64,000 nt of DNA from SpSt-398 sp041752235 (GCA_041752235.1 JBGSHM010000002.1:62001-126000), one strand, 5' to 3'; shown: positions 44,001 to 53,783, counted from the first letter of the stretch. The notes: generated by a model from the letters alone, not told the origin. Program-made: numbers and translations.

Positions 44001-45971
44001 ATGGCTTCCTCCAAAAAGAAAACGGCAAAATCAAAACGCTATGAAGAAGTGGAATATGTGGATACATCAAAACCGGTTTGGAACTATTCCCTCCTAACTG
44101 AAGACGATATTCGAAATTTTCAGCAAGGCACACATTATAGTTTGTATGAAAAATTCGGATCCCATTCCATCCAGGTAAATGATCAATGGGGAATGTACTT
44201 CTGTGTCTGGGCCCCCAATGCCACTTCGGTCTCCGTAAAAGGAAATTTCAATGACTGGAAAGATCATGAATATGAGCTCAACCCGCGTTGGGACAAAAGT
44301 GGGGTATGGGAGGGGTTTATTCCAGGCTTTAACCTCGGTGAGGTGTACAAATACCATATTGTCGGGTTTAAGGGGGTAGAAACAGATAAGGGAGATCCAT
44401 TTGCCCGTTTCTGGGAGAAGCGGCCAAATACCGCCTCGATCACCTGGGATACTTCCTATGACTGGGCAGATAAGGAATGGATGAAAAAAAGAAAGAAACA
44501 CAATTCCCTCGAAGCGCCCTGGAGTGTGTACGAAATGCACCTGGCCAGTTGGATGCGCCCGGATAAAAACAATGAAGAAGTTTATAACACCTATGACCAG
44601 ATCACGGAAAGATTTATACCCTATTTACAGGAAATGGGATTCACCCATGTGGAATTCATGCCGGTGATGGAACACCCCTTTGATGGAAGCTGGGGTTACC
44701 AGTGTACCGGATTTTTTGCCGCCACTTCCCGTTTTGGTGACCCGCAGGGATTCATGCGGATGATCGATGCCTGTCATGCAGCCGGGATCGGTGTCATCCT
44801 GGACTGGGTACCTTCTCATTTTCCCTACGACGCACATGGGCTATTCATGTTTGATGGGACGCACACCTACGAATATGCCGATATGCGCAAGGGATTTCAT
44901 CCGGATTGGAACAGCTATATCTTTAACTACAAAAGGGGAGAGGTCAAATCCTTTCTCATCAGCAGTGCCCGGTATTGGTTTGACCTGTTTCATATTGATG
45001 GCATCCGCGTGGATGCGGTCAGTTCCATGCTTAAACTAAACTATTCCCGAAAACATGGCCAATGGGAACCCAATGAATATGGTGGAGACGGGAACCTGGA
45101 AGCCATCGCTTTTATCAAAGACCTGAACGAAACCATTTTCCGTGACTTCCCCGATGTACAGACCATTGCCGAAGAAGCTACGGATTGGCCAGGGGTTTCC
45201 AGGCCCACCTTTGAAGACGGATTGGGTTTTGGAATGAAATGGATGATGGGCTGGATGCACGACTCATTGGACTATTTCAAGATCGATCCGATGTTCAGAC
45301 AGTTTCACCAGGACAAATTTTCGTTTAGCATGATGTACTACTATGATGAGAACTTCATGCTCCCCTATAGCCATGATGAAGTGGTGCATGGCAAAAGCCC
45401 AATGATCTATAAAATGCCGGGCGATGAATGGCAGAAATTTGCCAACCTGAGACTGCTTTACACTTACATGTGGACGCACCCAGGCGGAAAACTCCTGTTC
45501 ATGGGTTGTGAATTTGGGCAAACCACTGAATGGAATTATAAATCTGAATTGGATTGGGGACTTCTGGAACATGATTGTCATAAACGCACGAAGGACTGCG
45601 TGGCTGATCTGAATAAACTCCTTCGGGCAGAGCCCGCCCTTTATAAAAACCAGTTCACCATGTATGGTTTTGAATGGGTTGACCTGAATCGCCGGGCAGA
45701 ATCTGTGATTGCCTATCGCCGAAAAGGCAAAAAGAAGGCAGATGATGTTTTGGTTATCCTGAATATGACCCCCGTAGTTCGCCGGGACTGGGAGATTTAT
45801 GTCCATGGACATACCTTTACCACCGAAATTTTCAACAGTGATGACCGAAAATATTGGGGAACAGGGGATACGTTTAACCCCGAGATCCGCTCCGAACTGG
45901 TGGATGAGGAGAACATGGTTTACAAACTCACCCTTCACCTTCCTCCATTGGCGGGGATCGTGTTGAAGTAG
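44001..45971 (+). CDS. glgB: 1,4-alpha-glucan branching enzyme (GH13)
   Basis: 656 residues. Creates alpha-1,6 branches in glycogen. A Lys-rich start is followed by CBM48 (about 55-150, FCVWAPNATSVSVKGNFNDW). The GH13 barrel holds nucleophile D338 (GIRVDAV), E391 (IAEEATD) and D459 (YSHDEVVHGK). C-terminal all-beta domain after about 560. Cytoplasmic, no signal peptide. It works with GlgA and GlgC, which lie 8 kb away in another transcript. Confidence 0.94.
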   Translation: MASSKKKTAKSKRYEEVEYVDTSKPVWNYSLLTEDDIRNFQQGTHYSLYEKFGSHSIQVNDQWGMYFCVWAPNATSVSVKGNFNDWKDHEYELNPRWDKSGVWEGFIPGFNLGEVYKYHIVGFKGVETDKGDPFARFWEKRPNTASITWDTSYDWADKEWMKKRKKHNSLEAPWSVYEMHLASWMRPDKNNEEVYNTYDQITERFIPYLQEMGFTHVEFMPVMEHPFDGSWGYQCTGFFAATSRFGDPQGFMRMIDACHAAGIGVILDWVPSHFPYDAHGLFMFDGTHTYEYADMRKGFHPDWNSYIFNYKRGEVKSFLISSARYWFDLFHIDGIRVDAVSSMLKLNYSRKHGQWEPNEYGGDGNLEAIAFIKDLNETIFRDFPDVQTIAEEATDWPGVSRPTFEDGLGFGMKWMMGWMHDSLDYFKIDPMFRQFHQDKFSFSMMYYYDENFMLPYSHDEVVHGKSPMIYKMPGDEWQKFANLRLLYTYMWTHPGGKLLFMGCEFGQTTEWNYKSELDWGLLEHDCHKRTKDCVADLNKLLRAEPALYKNQFTMYGFEWVDLNRRAESVIAYRRKGKKKADDVLVILNMTPVVRRDWEIYVHGHTFTTEIFNSDDRKYWGTGDTFNPEIRSELVDEENMVYKLTLHLPPLAGIVLK

Positions 45972-46134
45972 GAATGTTAAATATTGATAATTAATTACTA
46001 AGGGAATCCCACTATTCCAATAATTTTCACCCTTCCAGCACAATTTTTAGGCGATTCTACCGTCTGAGATTAGGACTTTTCGGGCGGATGGTTTACATTT
46101 AATACCCGGCTGAATCGACCAAAACAATTTTCCT

Positions 46135-47160
46135 ATGAACCGCTACTACCAGATATTTCTATTCCTACTCCTTTCGGGGGCCGTTTCGGCACAGTCCGAT
46201 AGCGCTCAATACTTTCTGGATAAAGGTTTAGCAGAAAAACAAGCAGGACGCAAACTGGAAGTGTGGAAGCACCTGGACAAAGCCTATCATTACGACTCCA
46301 ACAACAAACAGATCGTTTCTGAATTAGCTAATATTTTATTTGAACTCCGAAAATATGCCCAGGCCAAAGAAATGATGCAGAAGCTCGAAAAAATGGGGGA
46401 GAACTCGGCCTCTCATTATCACCTGTTACTACAGATCTCCTACAACCTGAAACATCACGATGATGTCATCCGATATGCCCAGCTATTGAAGGAAAAGGAT
46501 GCTACCGCCAAGGTGAGCTATATGTTAGGCAAAACCTACTACAATCAGGAAAACTATGGCGATGGAATACGCTACCTGGAACAGGCGCAGAAAGAAGAAC
46601 CCGAGAATGGAGAAATTCCCTATCTCATTGGCAGAAGCTATGCCGATATGTTCAATTACAAATACGCTATTCCGCATTATATCAAAGCCATTGAATTGAC
46701 CCCTTCCCGTCCCGAATGGATCTATGAATTGGGGATGATCCACTATGCTTTGGGTGATAACAAGAACGCCCTGGTTTATTTGCTGCAGGCAGGGGAGAAA
46801 GGTTACAAAAAATCAAATGATTATCACTACAACCTGGGGATCGCCTATCTCAATACAGGCAATCTGGATGAAGGGTTGAAGATCTTCAACGAATTATTAA
46901 AGAAAAGACCCAGCGACCTCAATATTCTCAACCTCGTGGCCGAATCCTATTACTATGCCGGCAAATTTGATCTGGCCATGGAATACTGGGATAGAATGTT
47001 GGAATATGACAAGAAGAACGCCTCCGCCCTTTACATGATCGGCATGTGCTATCAAAAGAAAGGGGAAAAAGATAAAGGAACGATGCTCTGCGATAAAGCC
47101 ATCGAAATGGATCCTTCCCTGGCGAATTTGAAGCAGAAGAAACAATTGATGGGCATGTAG
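46135..47160 (+). CDS. exported TPR-repeat protein
   Basis: 341 residues. The signal peptide ends near AVSAQS. Around seven consecutive tetratricopeptide repeats fill the rest (for example YELGMIHYALGDNKNALVYL and YNLGIAYLNTGNLDEGLKIF). Such proteins are periplasmic scaffolds; no partner is suggested by the neighbours (glgB upstream, argS convergent). No catalytic motif is present. Confidence 0.88.
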   Translation: MNRYYQIFLFLLLSGAVSAQSDSAQYFLDKGLAEKQAGRKLEVWKHLDKAYHYDSNNKQIVSELANILFELRKYAQAKEMMQKLEKMGENSASHYHLLLQISYNLKHHDDVIRYAQLLKEKDATAKVSYMLGKTYYNQENYGDGIRYLEQAQKEEPENGEIPYLIGRSYADMFNYKYAIPHYIKAIELTPSRPEWIYELGMIHYALGDNKNALVYLLQAGEKGYKKSNDYHYNLGIAYLNTGNLDEGLKIFNELLKKRPSDLNILNLVAESYYYAGKFDLAMEYWDRMLEYDKKNASALYMIGMCYQKKGEKDKGTMLCDKAIEMDPSLANLKQKKQLMGM

Positions 47161-47167
47161 CACTATG

Positions 47168-47243
47168 TACCGCTAAGGCGCTAAGGCGCCAGGATACGCG
47201 ATGATGTTTTGGCGCCACATTGCGACGTTGCGCCCTGGCGGTA
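47168..47243. repeat. octad-repeat inverted element B5 (convergent gap)
   Basis: Begins TACCGC, ends GCGGTA. Left words CGCTAAGG, CGCTAAGG, CGCCAGGA; right words CGACGTTG, CGCCCTGG. It fills the gap between the TPR gene and argS. Confidence 0.8.
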
Positions 47244-47251
47244 AAATTCAA

Positions 47252-49030
47252 TTACATTCTTTCCGGTACGCCAATCCCCAACAACCCCATCGAATTCTTG
47301 ATCACTTCTGCCGTCAACGCACAAATTTTCAAGCGCAATTGCTTTTTCTCTTCCGACTCCGCATTCAAAACAGAATGTTCGGTGTAAAATGTATTGAATT
47401 GCTTAGCCACTTCAAACGCATAGATAGCCAATAGGGAAGGGTTATGTTCCAAAGCAGCCTGATCAAGGATCACCGGGTACTGCTCCAATTTACGGATCAA
47501 TTCACGCTCTAATTTGAAGAGCGCGCTTTCCCCCGTTGGTGCATTATTATCTATAGGCGCTTTGCGCAACATGGAGCGTATCCGCGCATGAGTGTATTGT
47601 ACAAAAGGCCCGGTGAACCCATGAAAATCGATGGACTCTTCCGGGTTGAAGATCATTCGCTTCTTGGGGTCAACACGAAGAATAAAAAATTTCAATGCAC
47701 CAAGACCAATCATTTCATGTAGGGCATCCAACTCCTCTGGTGTAAAATCTTTCACCTTTCCCAACTCTTCTGTTTTGGCCCTGGCAACTTTCACCATTTC
47801 ATCCACAATATCATCCGCATCCACCACCGTGCCTTCGCGTGTCTTCATCCGGCCAGTCGGGAGTTCCACCATGCCATAACTTAAATGGTAAATGCCAGCT
47901 GCACCGGGAATTCCCAATTTTTCACAAATAAGTTTCAGGACTTTAAAATGATAATTCTGTTCGTCCCCCACCACATAGATACTTTGCTCACAATCAAACT
48001 CGGCCTGCTTTTGTTCCGCCAAACCAATATCCTGCGTGATATAAACGGCTGTTCCATCCCGGCGCTGAACCACTTTTTCATCCAAACCGTCAGCGGTCAG
48101 GTCGATCCAAACACTGCCATCTTCTTTTTTATAAAAAACACCTTTGGCGAGTCCATCTTCCACAGCTTTCTTTCCCAGCAGATAGGTATCACTTTCAAAA
48201 TAGGTCTTATCAAAATCTGAACCGATTCGTTGATAGGTCACATCAAAACCGCCATAGACCCAACTGTTCATTTCCTTCCAAAGGGCGACTACCTCTGGTT
48301 TGCCCGCTTCCCAATCCACCAGCATTTGCTGAGCGGCCTGCATGATCGGTGCCTGCTTTTCAGCGTCCTCTTTTGTCAACCCTTTTTCGATCAGTGCAGC
48401 CACCTGTTGCTTATGTTCATGGCCAAAACGGACATAATAGTCGCCTACAAAATGATCCCCTTTTATGCCTGTGCTGGCAGGCGTGGCGCCATTGGCAAAC
48501 AATTGCCAGGCCACCATACTCTTGCAAATATGAATACCCCGGTCATTGGAAATACAGGTTTTAAACGTGGTAAACCCTGTGGCCTTATAGATCTCAGCAA
48601 TACTCCATCCCAGGAAATTATTTCGCAGGTGGCCAAGGTGCAAGGGCTTGTTGGTATTGGGGGAAGAATATTCAACCATGATCCGGCGACCAACGGAGGA
48701 CTTTGAACCAAAGTCTGCTACACCATAATTTGATTCAAGGGACTGTATCCAAAAATTGTCTCTTACAGACAGGTTCAAAAACCCCTTGATCAATTGAAAG
48801 GACGTAAACAGGTCGCTGTTCTTTTCGAGTAAAGCCTGGCCAATTTCATTACCTAATTGCTCGGGAGATTTTTTCAGGGATTTGACAAATGAAAATAAAA
48901 CAAGGGTATAATCCCCGTCAAATTCTGGCTTCGTCTCATTAATGGACACCTCCGTTTCAGCAACCGAAATTCCATACAATTCCCCGATCGTAGCCGCACA
49001 AATCTTTCTTATTTGATGAACTAAAGCCAT
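47252..49030 (-). CDS. argS: arginyl-tRNA synthetase
   Basis: 592 residues from the ATG at 49030 (MALVHQIRKI). Charges tRNA-Arg. N-terminal ADD domain, then the HIGH motif as PLHLGHLRNN, and a KMSKS-like site GRMKTREGTVV. The DALR anticodon-binding domain is at the C-terminus, ending GLLGIGVPERM. Monocistronic; its 5' gap contains repeat D1 and its 3' end abuts repeat B5. Confidence 0.96.
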   Translation of the reverse strand: MALVHQIRKICAATIGELYGISVAETEVSINETKPEFDGDYTLVLFSFVKSLKKSPEQLGNEIGQALLEKNSDLFTSFQLIKGFLNLSVRDNFWIQSLESNYGVADFGSKSSVGRRIMVEYSSPNTNKPLHLGHLRNNFLGWSIAEIYKATGFTTFKTCISNDRGIHICKSMVAWQLFANGATPASTGIKGDHFVGDYYVRFGHEHKQQVAALIEKGLTKEDAEKQAPIMQAAQQMLVDWEAGKPEVVALWKEMNSWVYGGFDVTYQRIGSDFDKTYFESDTYLLGKKAVEDGLAKGVFYKKEDGSVWIDLTADGLDEKVVQRRDGTAVYITQDIGLAEQKQAEFDCEQSIYVVGDEQNYHFKVLKLICEKLGIPGAAGIYHLSYGMVELPTGRMKTREGTVVDADDIVDEMVKVARAKTEELGKVKDFTPEELDALHEMIGLGALKFFILRVDPKKRMIFNPEESIDFHGFTGPFVQYTHARIRSMLRKAPIDNNAPTGESALFKLERELIRKLEQYPVILDQAALEHNPSLLAIYAFEVAKQFNTFYTEHSVLNAESEEKKQLRLKICALTAEVIKNSMGLLGIGVPERM

Positions 49031-49069
49031 GAAAGCCAGTTTTTTTGCGAAAATAAGCAATGTTTTTAA

Positions 49070-49153
49070 GTGAATAGTGAATGGTGAATAGTCAATATGC
49101 CTACTTATAAACTATAGCAAATCCAAATTCACCATTCACTATTCACCATTCAC
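49070..49153. repeat. heptad-repeat inverted element D1 (divergent gap)
   Basis: GTGAATA, GTGAATG, GTGAATA words on the left and TTCACCA, TTCACTA, TTCACCA on the right. Perfect 20-bp arms (49070-49089 and 49127-49146) are separated by 37 bp. It lies between the divergent starts of argS and gtrA, where a terminator is not expected. Confidence 0.93.
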
Positions 49154-49203
49154 CCTTTCCTACATAATTTCAATATCCAAGTATAATTTTATCAATTCTT
49201 GTT

Positions 49204-49211
49204 TATTTTTG
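49204..49211 (+). promoter_or_regulatory. -7 promoter box (TATTTTTG) of gtrA-like gene
   Basis: TAnnTTTG match whose last base is 5 bp before the ATG at 49216, again implying an almost leaderless transcript. No -33 TTTG is seen at the expected distance. Confidence 0.5.
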
Positions 49212-49215
49212 CCCA

Positions 49216-49728
49216 ATGCACCGTCACATCCATTCCGCTCGTGACCTATTGATCCCCGTGATCGATTTTTTTTATCCTCCCTTTCGGAAATGGATGGATA
49301 TTCAAACCTTTCGGTATGCGGCCTGTGGGGGAGGGAATACCGTGCTTGGCTTGTTGGTGTATTATGTCTTCTTCAAATTCATTCTCCGCGAGCAAATGCT
49401 CGACCTGGGTTTTTATACCTTCACCGCTTATACAGCAGCGCTTTTCTTCTCTTTCTGTGTCAGTTTTCCCGTCGGTTTCTTCCTTATGAAATATGTGGTC
49501 TTTAGCGACTCCAATGTTCGGGGCAGAAGCCAATTATTCAGGTACCTTTTCTCCTTCTTATTTACCCTGACCCTGAACTATATTATGTTGAAATTCCTGG
49601 TTGAGAAGCTGCACATCTTTGTTATGCTATCCCAGGTCATCACCACCATCGTGGTCATATTGACCAGCTACGTTATCCAACGATTTTTCACCTTTCGGGT
49701 CAATAAAGTGGAAGCTAAAACTCAATAG
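49216..49728 (+). CDS. GtrA-family membrane protein
   Basis: 170 residues with four membrane helices, the GtrA/DPMS-like fold. FRYAACGGGNTVLGLLVYYVFF is the usual first helix region. The family is thought to flip or position polyprenyl-linked sugars for cell-surface glycosylation. No glycosyltransferase partner is adjacent. The last 14 bp overlap the convergent DUF4403 gene. Confidence 0.85.
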   Translation: MHRHIHSARDLLIPVIDFFYPPFRKWMDIQTFRYAACGGGNTVLGLLVYYVFFKFILREQMLDLGFYTFTAYTAALFFSFCVSFPVGFFLMKYVVFSDSNVRGRSQLFRYLFSFLFTLTLNYIMLKFLVEKLHIFVMLSQVITTIVVILTSYVIQRFFTFRVNKVEAKTQ

Positions 49729-51142
49729 TTCCCACCTTTACAGCCAATTGTCCACCCAGGTTACTCCGGATCACTAATTTATCGGATAGCGGATAGATCC
49801 CTACCATCGTGAGTCGGTCCAATTGCCCATAGCTGGAAATACCTTTAACCCATTCCCGATTGATCTGTTGATTGGCCATAGCCATGGCAGAATCAATATA
49901 ACTACCCAGGTCAAACCGTGAATTCTCTTCAATGGATTGAATGATCTTTTTACTAAATAACCATTCCGCGCTTTTAAGCAAGAAGGCGCGGGTTTTAATA
50001 TCAAAATCCACATCGCTGATAGCGAGTTTACGACTGGCCGAATCAAAGAATGGTTTTCCAGTTAAATACACCGTACCCGAGTTGGAGCCACTGAACGTTA
50101 CCTTGATGATGACCTTTTCGTTCCCGATACCATAGATCCTCGATTCCTTGACGGTGATCTTTTTTTTGATCAAGCCCTTATTTAGATCAAAGGTCTTCCC
50201 GATCATCTGTTGATTAAGCAACTGACTGAGTGAATCATAGTTTAGCACCGCATCTAAAAAGATATTAAATCCGCCTTTTGCAGCAGCCGAAGAAAGATTG
50301 GGTACCAACGTAGGCTGGTCATCCGGTTTTTCAAAGGAGATGACCGGACGCGCCACCAATCCCAATCCCAGGTTCAATGAATCATTGCGAATCACAAACC
50401 GGTTGAGTCGCAGGGATTGGGGGTTTATTTTCAACCAACCCAATCCGTTCAGGTTATACGAGGCCGAAAGCTGGTTCCAAAACTGTTGTACCTGAGGTTT
50501 TAGATCTACCACCCCAAATGAATCGGTGATAGCTTTCTTGGAAAGGTCGAGTTCACTCGCCATTCCTTTCATGACCTGATCGGTGATATCCTGGCCCCAA
50601 AAACACACCGTGCATTTATCCACAGCCACTGGTTCTTTCCGGATCACCGAATTGAGTAACTTATAATTGGACTGAATGGCTAATTTACTCGTAAAGCCCA
50701 CTTCCACGCGACGATCTCCTTCCGTAAACCCACATCGACAAGGGCTGGTCCAGGGCGACAAAACGGCCCCACCTACACATAAACGTGTTGAGCCAATAAT
50801 CTTATAATATCCGGTAAAATCAAGATCAAGCTGATTGCTGCTCCCTTTTAACCGAAGGGGTCCCCGGCGAAACTGGTATTTATAGCGGGTATCACAGCCA
50901 TTTTCCACCCAGCCATCCGGCCAGTTGGGTGACGAAAAGAGTGTATCCACATTCTTTTCCGCCATCAGATAAATAGGTTTCAGGTCTATCTGAATGGGCA
51001 AGTTGATCTCGGAATAGGGTAAGGAATCCAATTTAAAATCCGTTTGCGACAAAAGCGGTTTATCCGGAATGATCTTTTGCGCCCCGGCACTGGCCAGGAT
51101 GAGCAGGGAAAAAAGAAGGGATAGGGTGCGTTTCAGTTTCAC
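49715..51142 (-). CDS. DUF4403 family exported protein
   Basis: 475 residues. Signal peptide MKLKRTLSLLFSLLILASAGAQ, then a long beta-rich domain typical of DUF4403 (two related halves). Homologues are found across Bacteroidota and some Proteobacteria; the fold resembles lipid-binding TULIP proteins, but this is a family-level suggestion only. No catalytic motif. It is downstream of the DUF456 gene on the same strand, separated by a heptad tract. Confidence 0.8.
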   Translation of the reverse strand: MKLKRTLSLLFSLLILASAGAQKIIPDKPLLSQTDFKLDSLPYSEINLPIQIDLKPIYLMAEKNVDTLFSSPNWPDGWVENGCDTRYKYQFRRGPLRLKGSSNQLDLDFTGYYKIIGSTRLCVGGAVLSPWTSPCRCGFTEGDRRVEVGFTSKLAIQSNYKLLNSVIRKEPVAVDKCTVCFWGQDITDQVMKGMASELDLSKKAITDSFGVVDLKPQVQQFWNQLSASYNLNGLGWLKINPQSLRLNRFVIRNDSLNLGLGLVARPVISFEKPDDQPTLVPNLSSAAAKGGFNIFLDAVLNYDSLSQLLNQQMIGKTFDLNKGLIKKKITVKESRIYGIGNEKVIIKVTFSGSNSGTVYLTGKPFFDSASRKLAISDVDFDIKTRAFLLKSAEWLFSKKIIQSIEENSRFDLGSYIDSAMAMANQQINREWVKGISSYGQLDRLTMVGIYPLSDKLVIRSNLGGQLAVKVGTIEF

Positions 51143-51147
51143 TGAAA

Positions 51148-51212
51148 AATTATTAATTATTAATTATAAATTATTTAATGGCTAATTGCCAATAGCTAAA
51201 AGCCAAAAGCTA
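51148..51212. repeat. heptad-repeat tract with changing word (G to C2)
   Basis: Nine consecutive 7-bp words change gradually: ATTATTA, ATTATTA, ATTATAA, ATTATTT, then AATGGCT, AATTGCC, AATAGCT, AAAAGCC, AAAAGCT. The frame of seven is kept throughout. It lies between DUF456 and DUF4403. Confidence 0.85.
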
Positions 51213-51215
51213 CTC

Positions 51216-51686
51216 CTACAAGCTAACCACCAAATAGTACAACATCACAAAACAGGCCACTAATTTCAACAGCGAACCAAACAGGAACCCCACAAATGAT
51301 CCCCAGGCTGCCCTAAGGGCATGTTTGGAATCATTCTTCGCGATCATTTCCCCGATAAAGGCCCCGGCAAAGGGTCCAATGATGACACCCCAGGGGCCTA
51401 TCCAAAAAGCGGCTAAAAATCCAAGGGTACATCCCCAGACCCCATACGAACTGCCTCCAAATTTCTTGGTCCCCCAGATCGGGATCACATAATCAAGTAC
51501 CAGGGTGATTACAACCACCACTGCCCAGATCACCAGGAAACGGGTGGAAAAAGGGGCAGGGTCGCGGAACTGCTGGACCAAAAGCCCGGCAAAGGCAATG
51601 GGTGGCCCGGGAAGGAGGGGGAGCAGGCTACCGGCTATACCTGTAAGAATCAGTAAGATGCCAAGGATGATCCATAACCATTCCAT
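51216..51686 (-). CDS. DUF456 membrane protein
   Basis: 156 residues from the ATG at 51686 (MEWLWIILGILLILTGIAG). Four or five membrane segments, with GSLLPLLPGPPIAFAGL and the glycine-rich GPFAGAFIGEM loop of DUF456. The function is unknown. It is divergent from dnaK, about 100 bp apart. Confidence 0.85.
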   Translation of the reverse strand: MEWLWIILGILLILTGIAGSLLPLLPGPPIAFAGLLVQQFRDPAPFSTRFLVIWAVVVVITLVLDYVIPIWGTKKFGGSSYGVWGCTLGFLAAFWIGPWGVIIGPFAGAFIGEMIAKNDSKHALRAAWGSFVGFLFGSLLKLVACFVMLYYLVVSL

Positions 51687-51784
51687 ATCCGTCGATTGGA
51701 AAATGAAGATATGACATTTTTTCACCTTCCCACCCCGTGGCACTATCATTGAGAAGTTAAATTGAATCATAAAAGAAGAACTAT

Positions 51785-53692
51785 ATGGGAAAGATTATTG
51801 GAATAGACCTGGGAACAACAAACAGTTGCGTTGCCGTTATGGAAGGCAATGAACCGGTAGTGATCGCTAACGAGGAAGGACGTCGTACAACTCCCTCTGT
51901 CGTGGCCTTCCTGAAGAATGGCGAGCGTAAAGTGGGTGATCCGGCAAAACGCCAGGCTATCACCAACCCCCAAAACACCATCATGAGCGTAAAACGCTTC
52001 ATGGGTCGCCGCTTTGATGAGGTGACAGAAGAGATCAGCCATTGGAGCTATAAAGTGGCAAAAGGTGACAATAATACCGTTCGTATTGACATAGATGGCA
52101 GATTGTACACGCCACAGGAAATCAGCGCCATGGTGCTTCAAAAAATGAAGAAAACCGCTGAAGACTACCTGGGTCAGGAAGTGACCGAAGCCGTTATCAC
52201 GGTTCCGGCTTACTTTAATGATGCCCAGCGCCAGGCCACCAAAGAGGCAGGTGAGATCGCCGGCCTGAATGTGCGCCGTATCGTAAACGAACCTACCGCT
52301 GCCGCCCTGGCCTATGGCCTGGATAAAGGCGGAAAAGACCATTACGTGGCCGTATTCGACCTGGGTGGAGGTACTTTTGATATTTCCGTACTCGAATTGG
52401 GTGACGGCGTGTTTGAAGTAAAATCCACCAACGGAGATACCCACCTGGGAGGTGACGATTTTGACAAAGTAGTCATGGACTGGCTGGCCGATGAGTTCAA
52501 AAAAGAAGAAGCAGTTGACCTGCGGAAAGACCCCATGGCTCTCCAGCGTCTGAAAGAAGCCTCAGAAAAAGCAAAGGTTGAACTCAGTTCCTCTTCGGAA
52601 ACAGAGATCAACCTGCCCTATATCACCGCCATTGACGGAGTACCTAAACACCTGGTTAAGAAACTGAGTCGCAGCAAATTCGAACAGTTAGCGGATAATT
52701 TATTTGAACGCTGCCTGAAACCCTGCGAAGCAGCCCTCAAAGATGCCGGATTGAACGCCTCCCAGATCGACGAGATCATCCTGGTAGGTGGTTCCACCCG
52801 TATTCCCAAGGTGCAGGAGATCGTGGAAAAATTCTTTGGCAAAAAACCCAACAGAGGGGTAAACCCCGATGAAGTGGTAGCTGTTGGAGCCGCTATCCAA
52901 GGAGCCGTTTTAACAGGAGAGGTAAAAGATGTGTTGTTGCTCGATGTGAGCCCGCTTAGCCTGGGTATCGAAACCTTGGGTGGTGTCATGACCCCGCTCA
53001 TTCCATCCAATACCACCATCCCTACCAAAAAATCAGAGGTATTCTCTACTGCATCAGATAACCAACCCGGTGTTCAGATCCATGTGATACAGGGAGAGAG
53101 AGGGATGGCCAAACACAATAAGAGCCTGGGTATTTTCAACCTCGATGGTATCCCGCCCGCTCCAAGAGGTGTTCCGCAGATCGAAGTGATCTTTGATATC
53201 GATGCCAATGGTATCCTGCATGTAACAGCGAAAGACAAAGGAACCGGCAAAGAACAAAAGATCCGCATCGAAGCAGGTAGTGGGTTGACCAAAGAAGAGA
53301 TCGAAAAAATGAAGGCAGAAGCCAGGGCCAATGAAGCCACTGACAAAATTGAAAAGGAAAGGGTCGAAAAACTGAACGCCGCCGATGCCCTTGTATTCTC
53401 TACTGAAAAACAACTCAAGGAATACGGCGATAAGATCCCTGCCGATAAAAAAGGCGCGATTGAAACCGCCGCCGCTAAACTCCGCGATGCCCATAAGGCC
53501 CAAGACCTTGGTGCGATCGAAACAGCCACCAATGAACTGAATACAGCCTGGACAGCCGCCAGCGAAGAGCTTTACAAAGCGCAGCAGGCAGGCGCACAAC
53601 CCGGTGCCAACGCCGGAGGGGAACAACAACAAGCAGGCGGAAATACCGCCGGTGAAAATGTTACGGACGCCGAGTTTGAAGAAGTAAAATAA
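51785..53692 (+). CDS. dnaK: chaperone protein DnaK (Hsp70)
   Basis: 635 residues. ATPase domain begins GIDLGTTNSCVAVMEG, with the phosphate-2 motif FDLGGGTFDISVLE and the adenosine motif LVGGSTRIPKV. The substrate-binding domain starts near 385, followed by a helical lid. The C-terminus has a Gln/Gly/Ala-rich linker and the conserved DAEFEEVK tail. GrpE and DnaJ are not in the window. No CIRCE element is visible upstream. Repeat C3 begins 2 bp after the stop and may end the transcript. Confidence 0.97.
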   Translation: MGKIIGIDLGTTNSCVAVMEGNEPVVIANEEGRRTTPSVVAFLKNGERKVGDPAKRQAITNPQNTIMSVKRFMGRRFDEVTEEISHWSYKVAKGDNNTVRIDIDGRLYTPQEISAMVLQKMKKTAEDYLGQEVTEAVITVPAYFNDAQRQATKEAGEIAGLNVRRIVNEPTAAALAYGLDKGGKDHYVAVFDLGGGTFDISVLELGDGVFEVKSTNGDTHLGGDDFDKVVMDWLADEFKKEEAVDLRKDPMALQRLKEASEKAKVELSSSSETEINLPYITAIDGVPKHLVKKLSRSKFEQLADNLFERCLKPCEAALKDAGLNASQIDEIILVGGSTRIPKVQEIVEKFFGKKPNRGVNPDEVVAVGAAIQGAVLTGEVKDVLLLDVSPLSLGIETLGGVMTPLIPSNTTIPTKKSEVFSTASDNQPGVQIHVIQGERGMAKHNKSLGIFNLDGIPPAPRGVPQIEVIFDIDANGILHVTAKDKGTGKEQKIRIEAGSGLTKEEIEKMKAEARANEATDKIEKERVEKLNAADALVFSTEKQLKEYGDKIPADKKGAIETAAAKLRDAHKAQDLGAIETATNELNTAWTAASEELYKAQQAGAQPGANAGGEQQQAGGNTAGENVTDAEFEEVK

Positions 53693-53694
53693 AT

Positions 53695-53738
53695 GCTAAG
53701 AGCTAATAGCCATAAGCTATTAGCTCTTAGCCCTTAGC
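53695..53738. repeat. heptad-repeat inverted element C3 downstream of dnaK
   Basis: GCTAAGA, GCTAATA, GCCATAA, GCTATTA, GCTCTTA, GCCCTTA. Perfect 16-bp arms (53695-53710 and 53716-53731) around a 5-nt loop. There is no T-run, so it is not a standard terminator. Confidence 0.93.
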
Positions 53739-53783
53739 TAACTGCTGCTTTTACACCTTTTTAACAACTTTTCGCTTGTGTCG

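Noticed and set aside
32212..45971. Glycan cluster as a canonical polysaccharide utilisation locus
   Set aside because: No SusC/SusD pair, no hybrid two-component or sigma/anti-sigma regulator; genes are in separate units on both strands.
45264..46043. 259-codon reading frame opposite the end of glgB
   Set aside because: Lies almost wholly antisense to glgB and has no recognisable motif.
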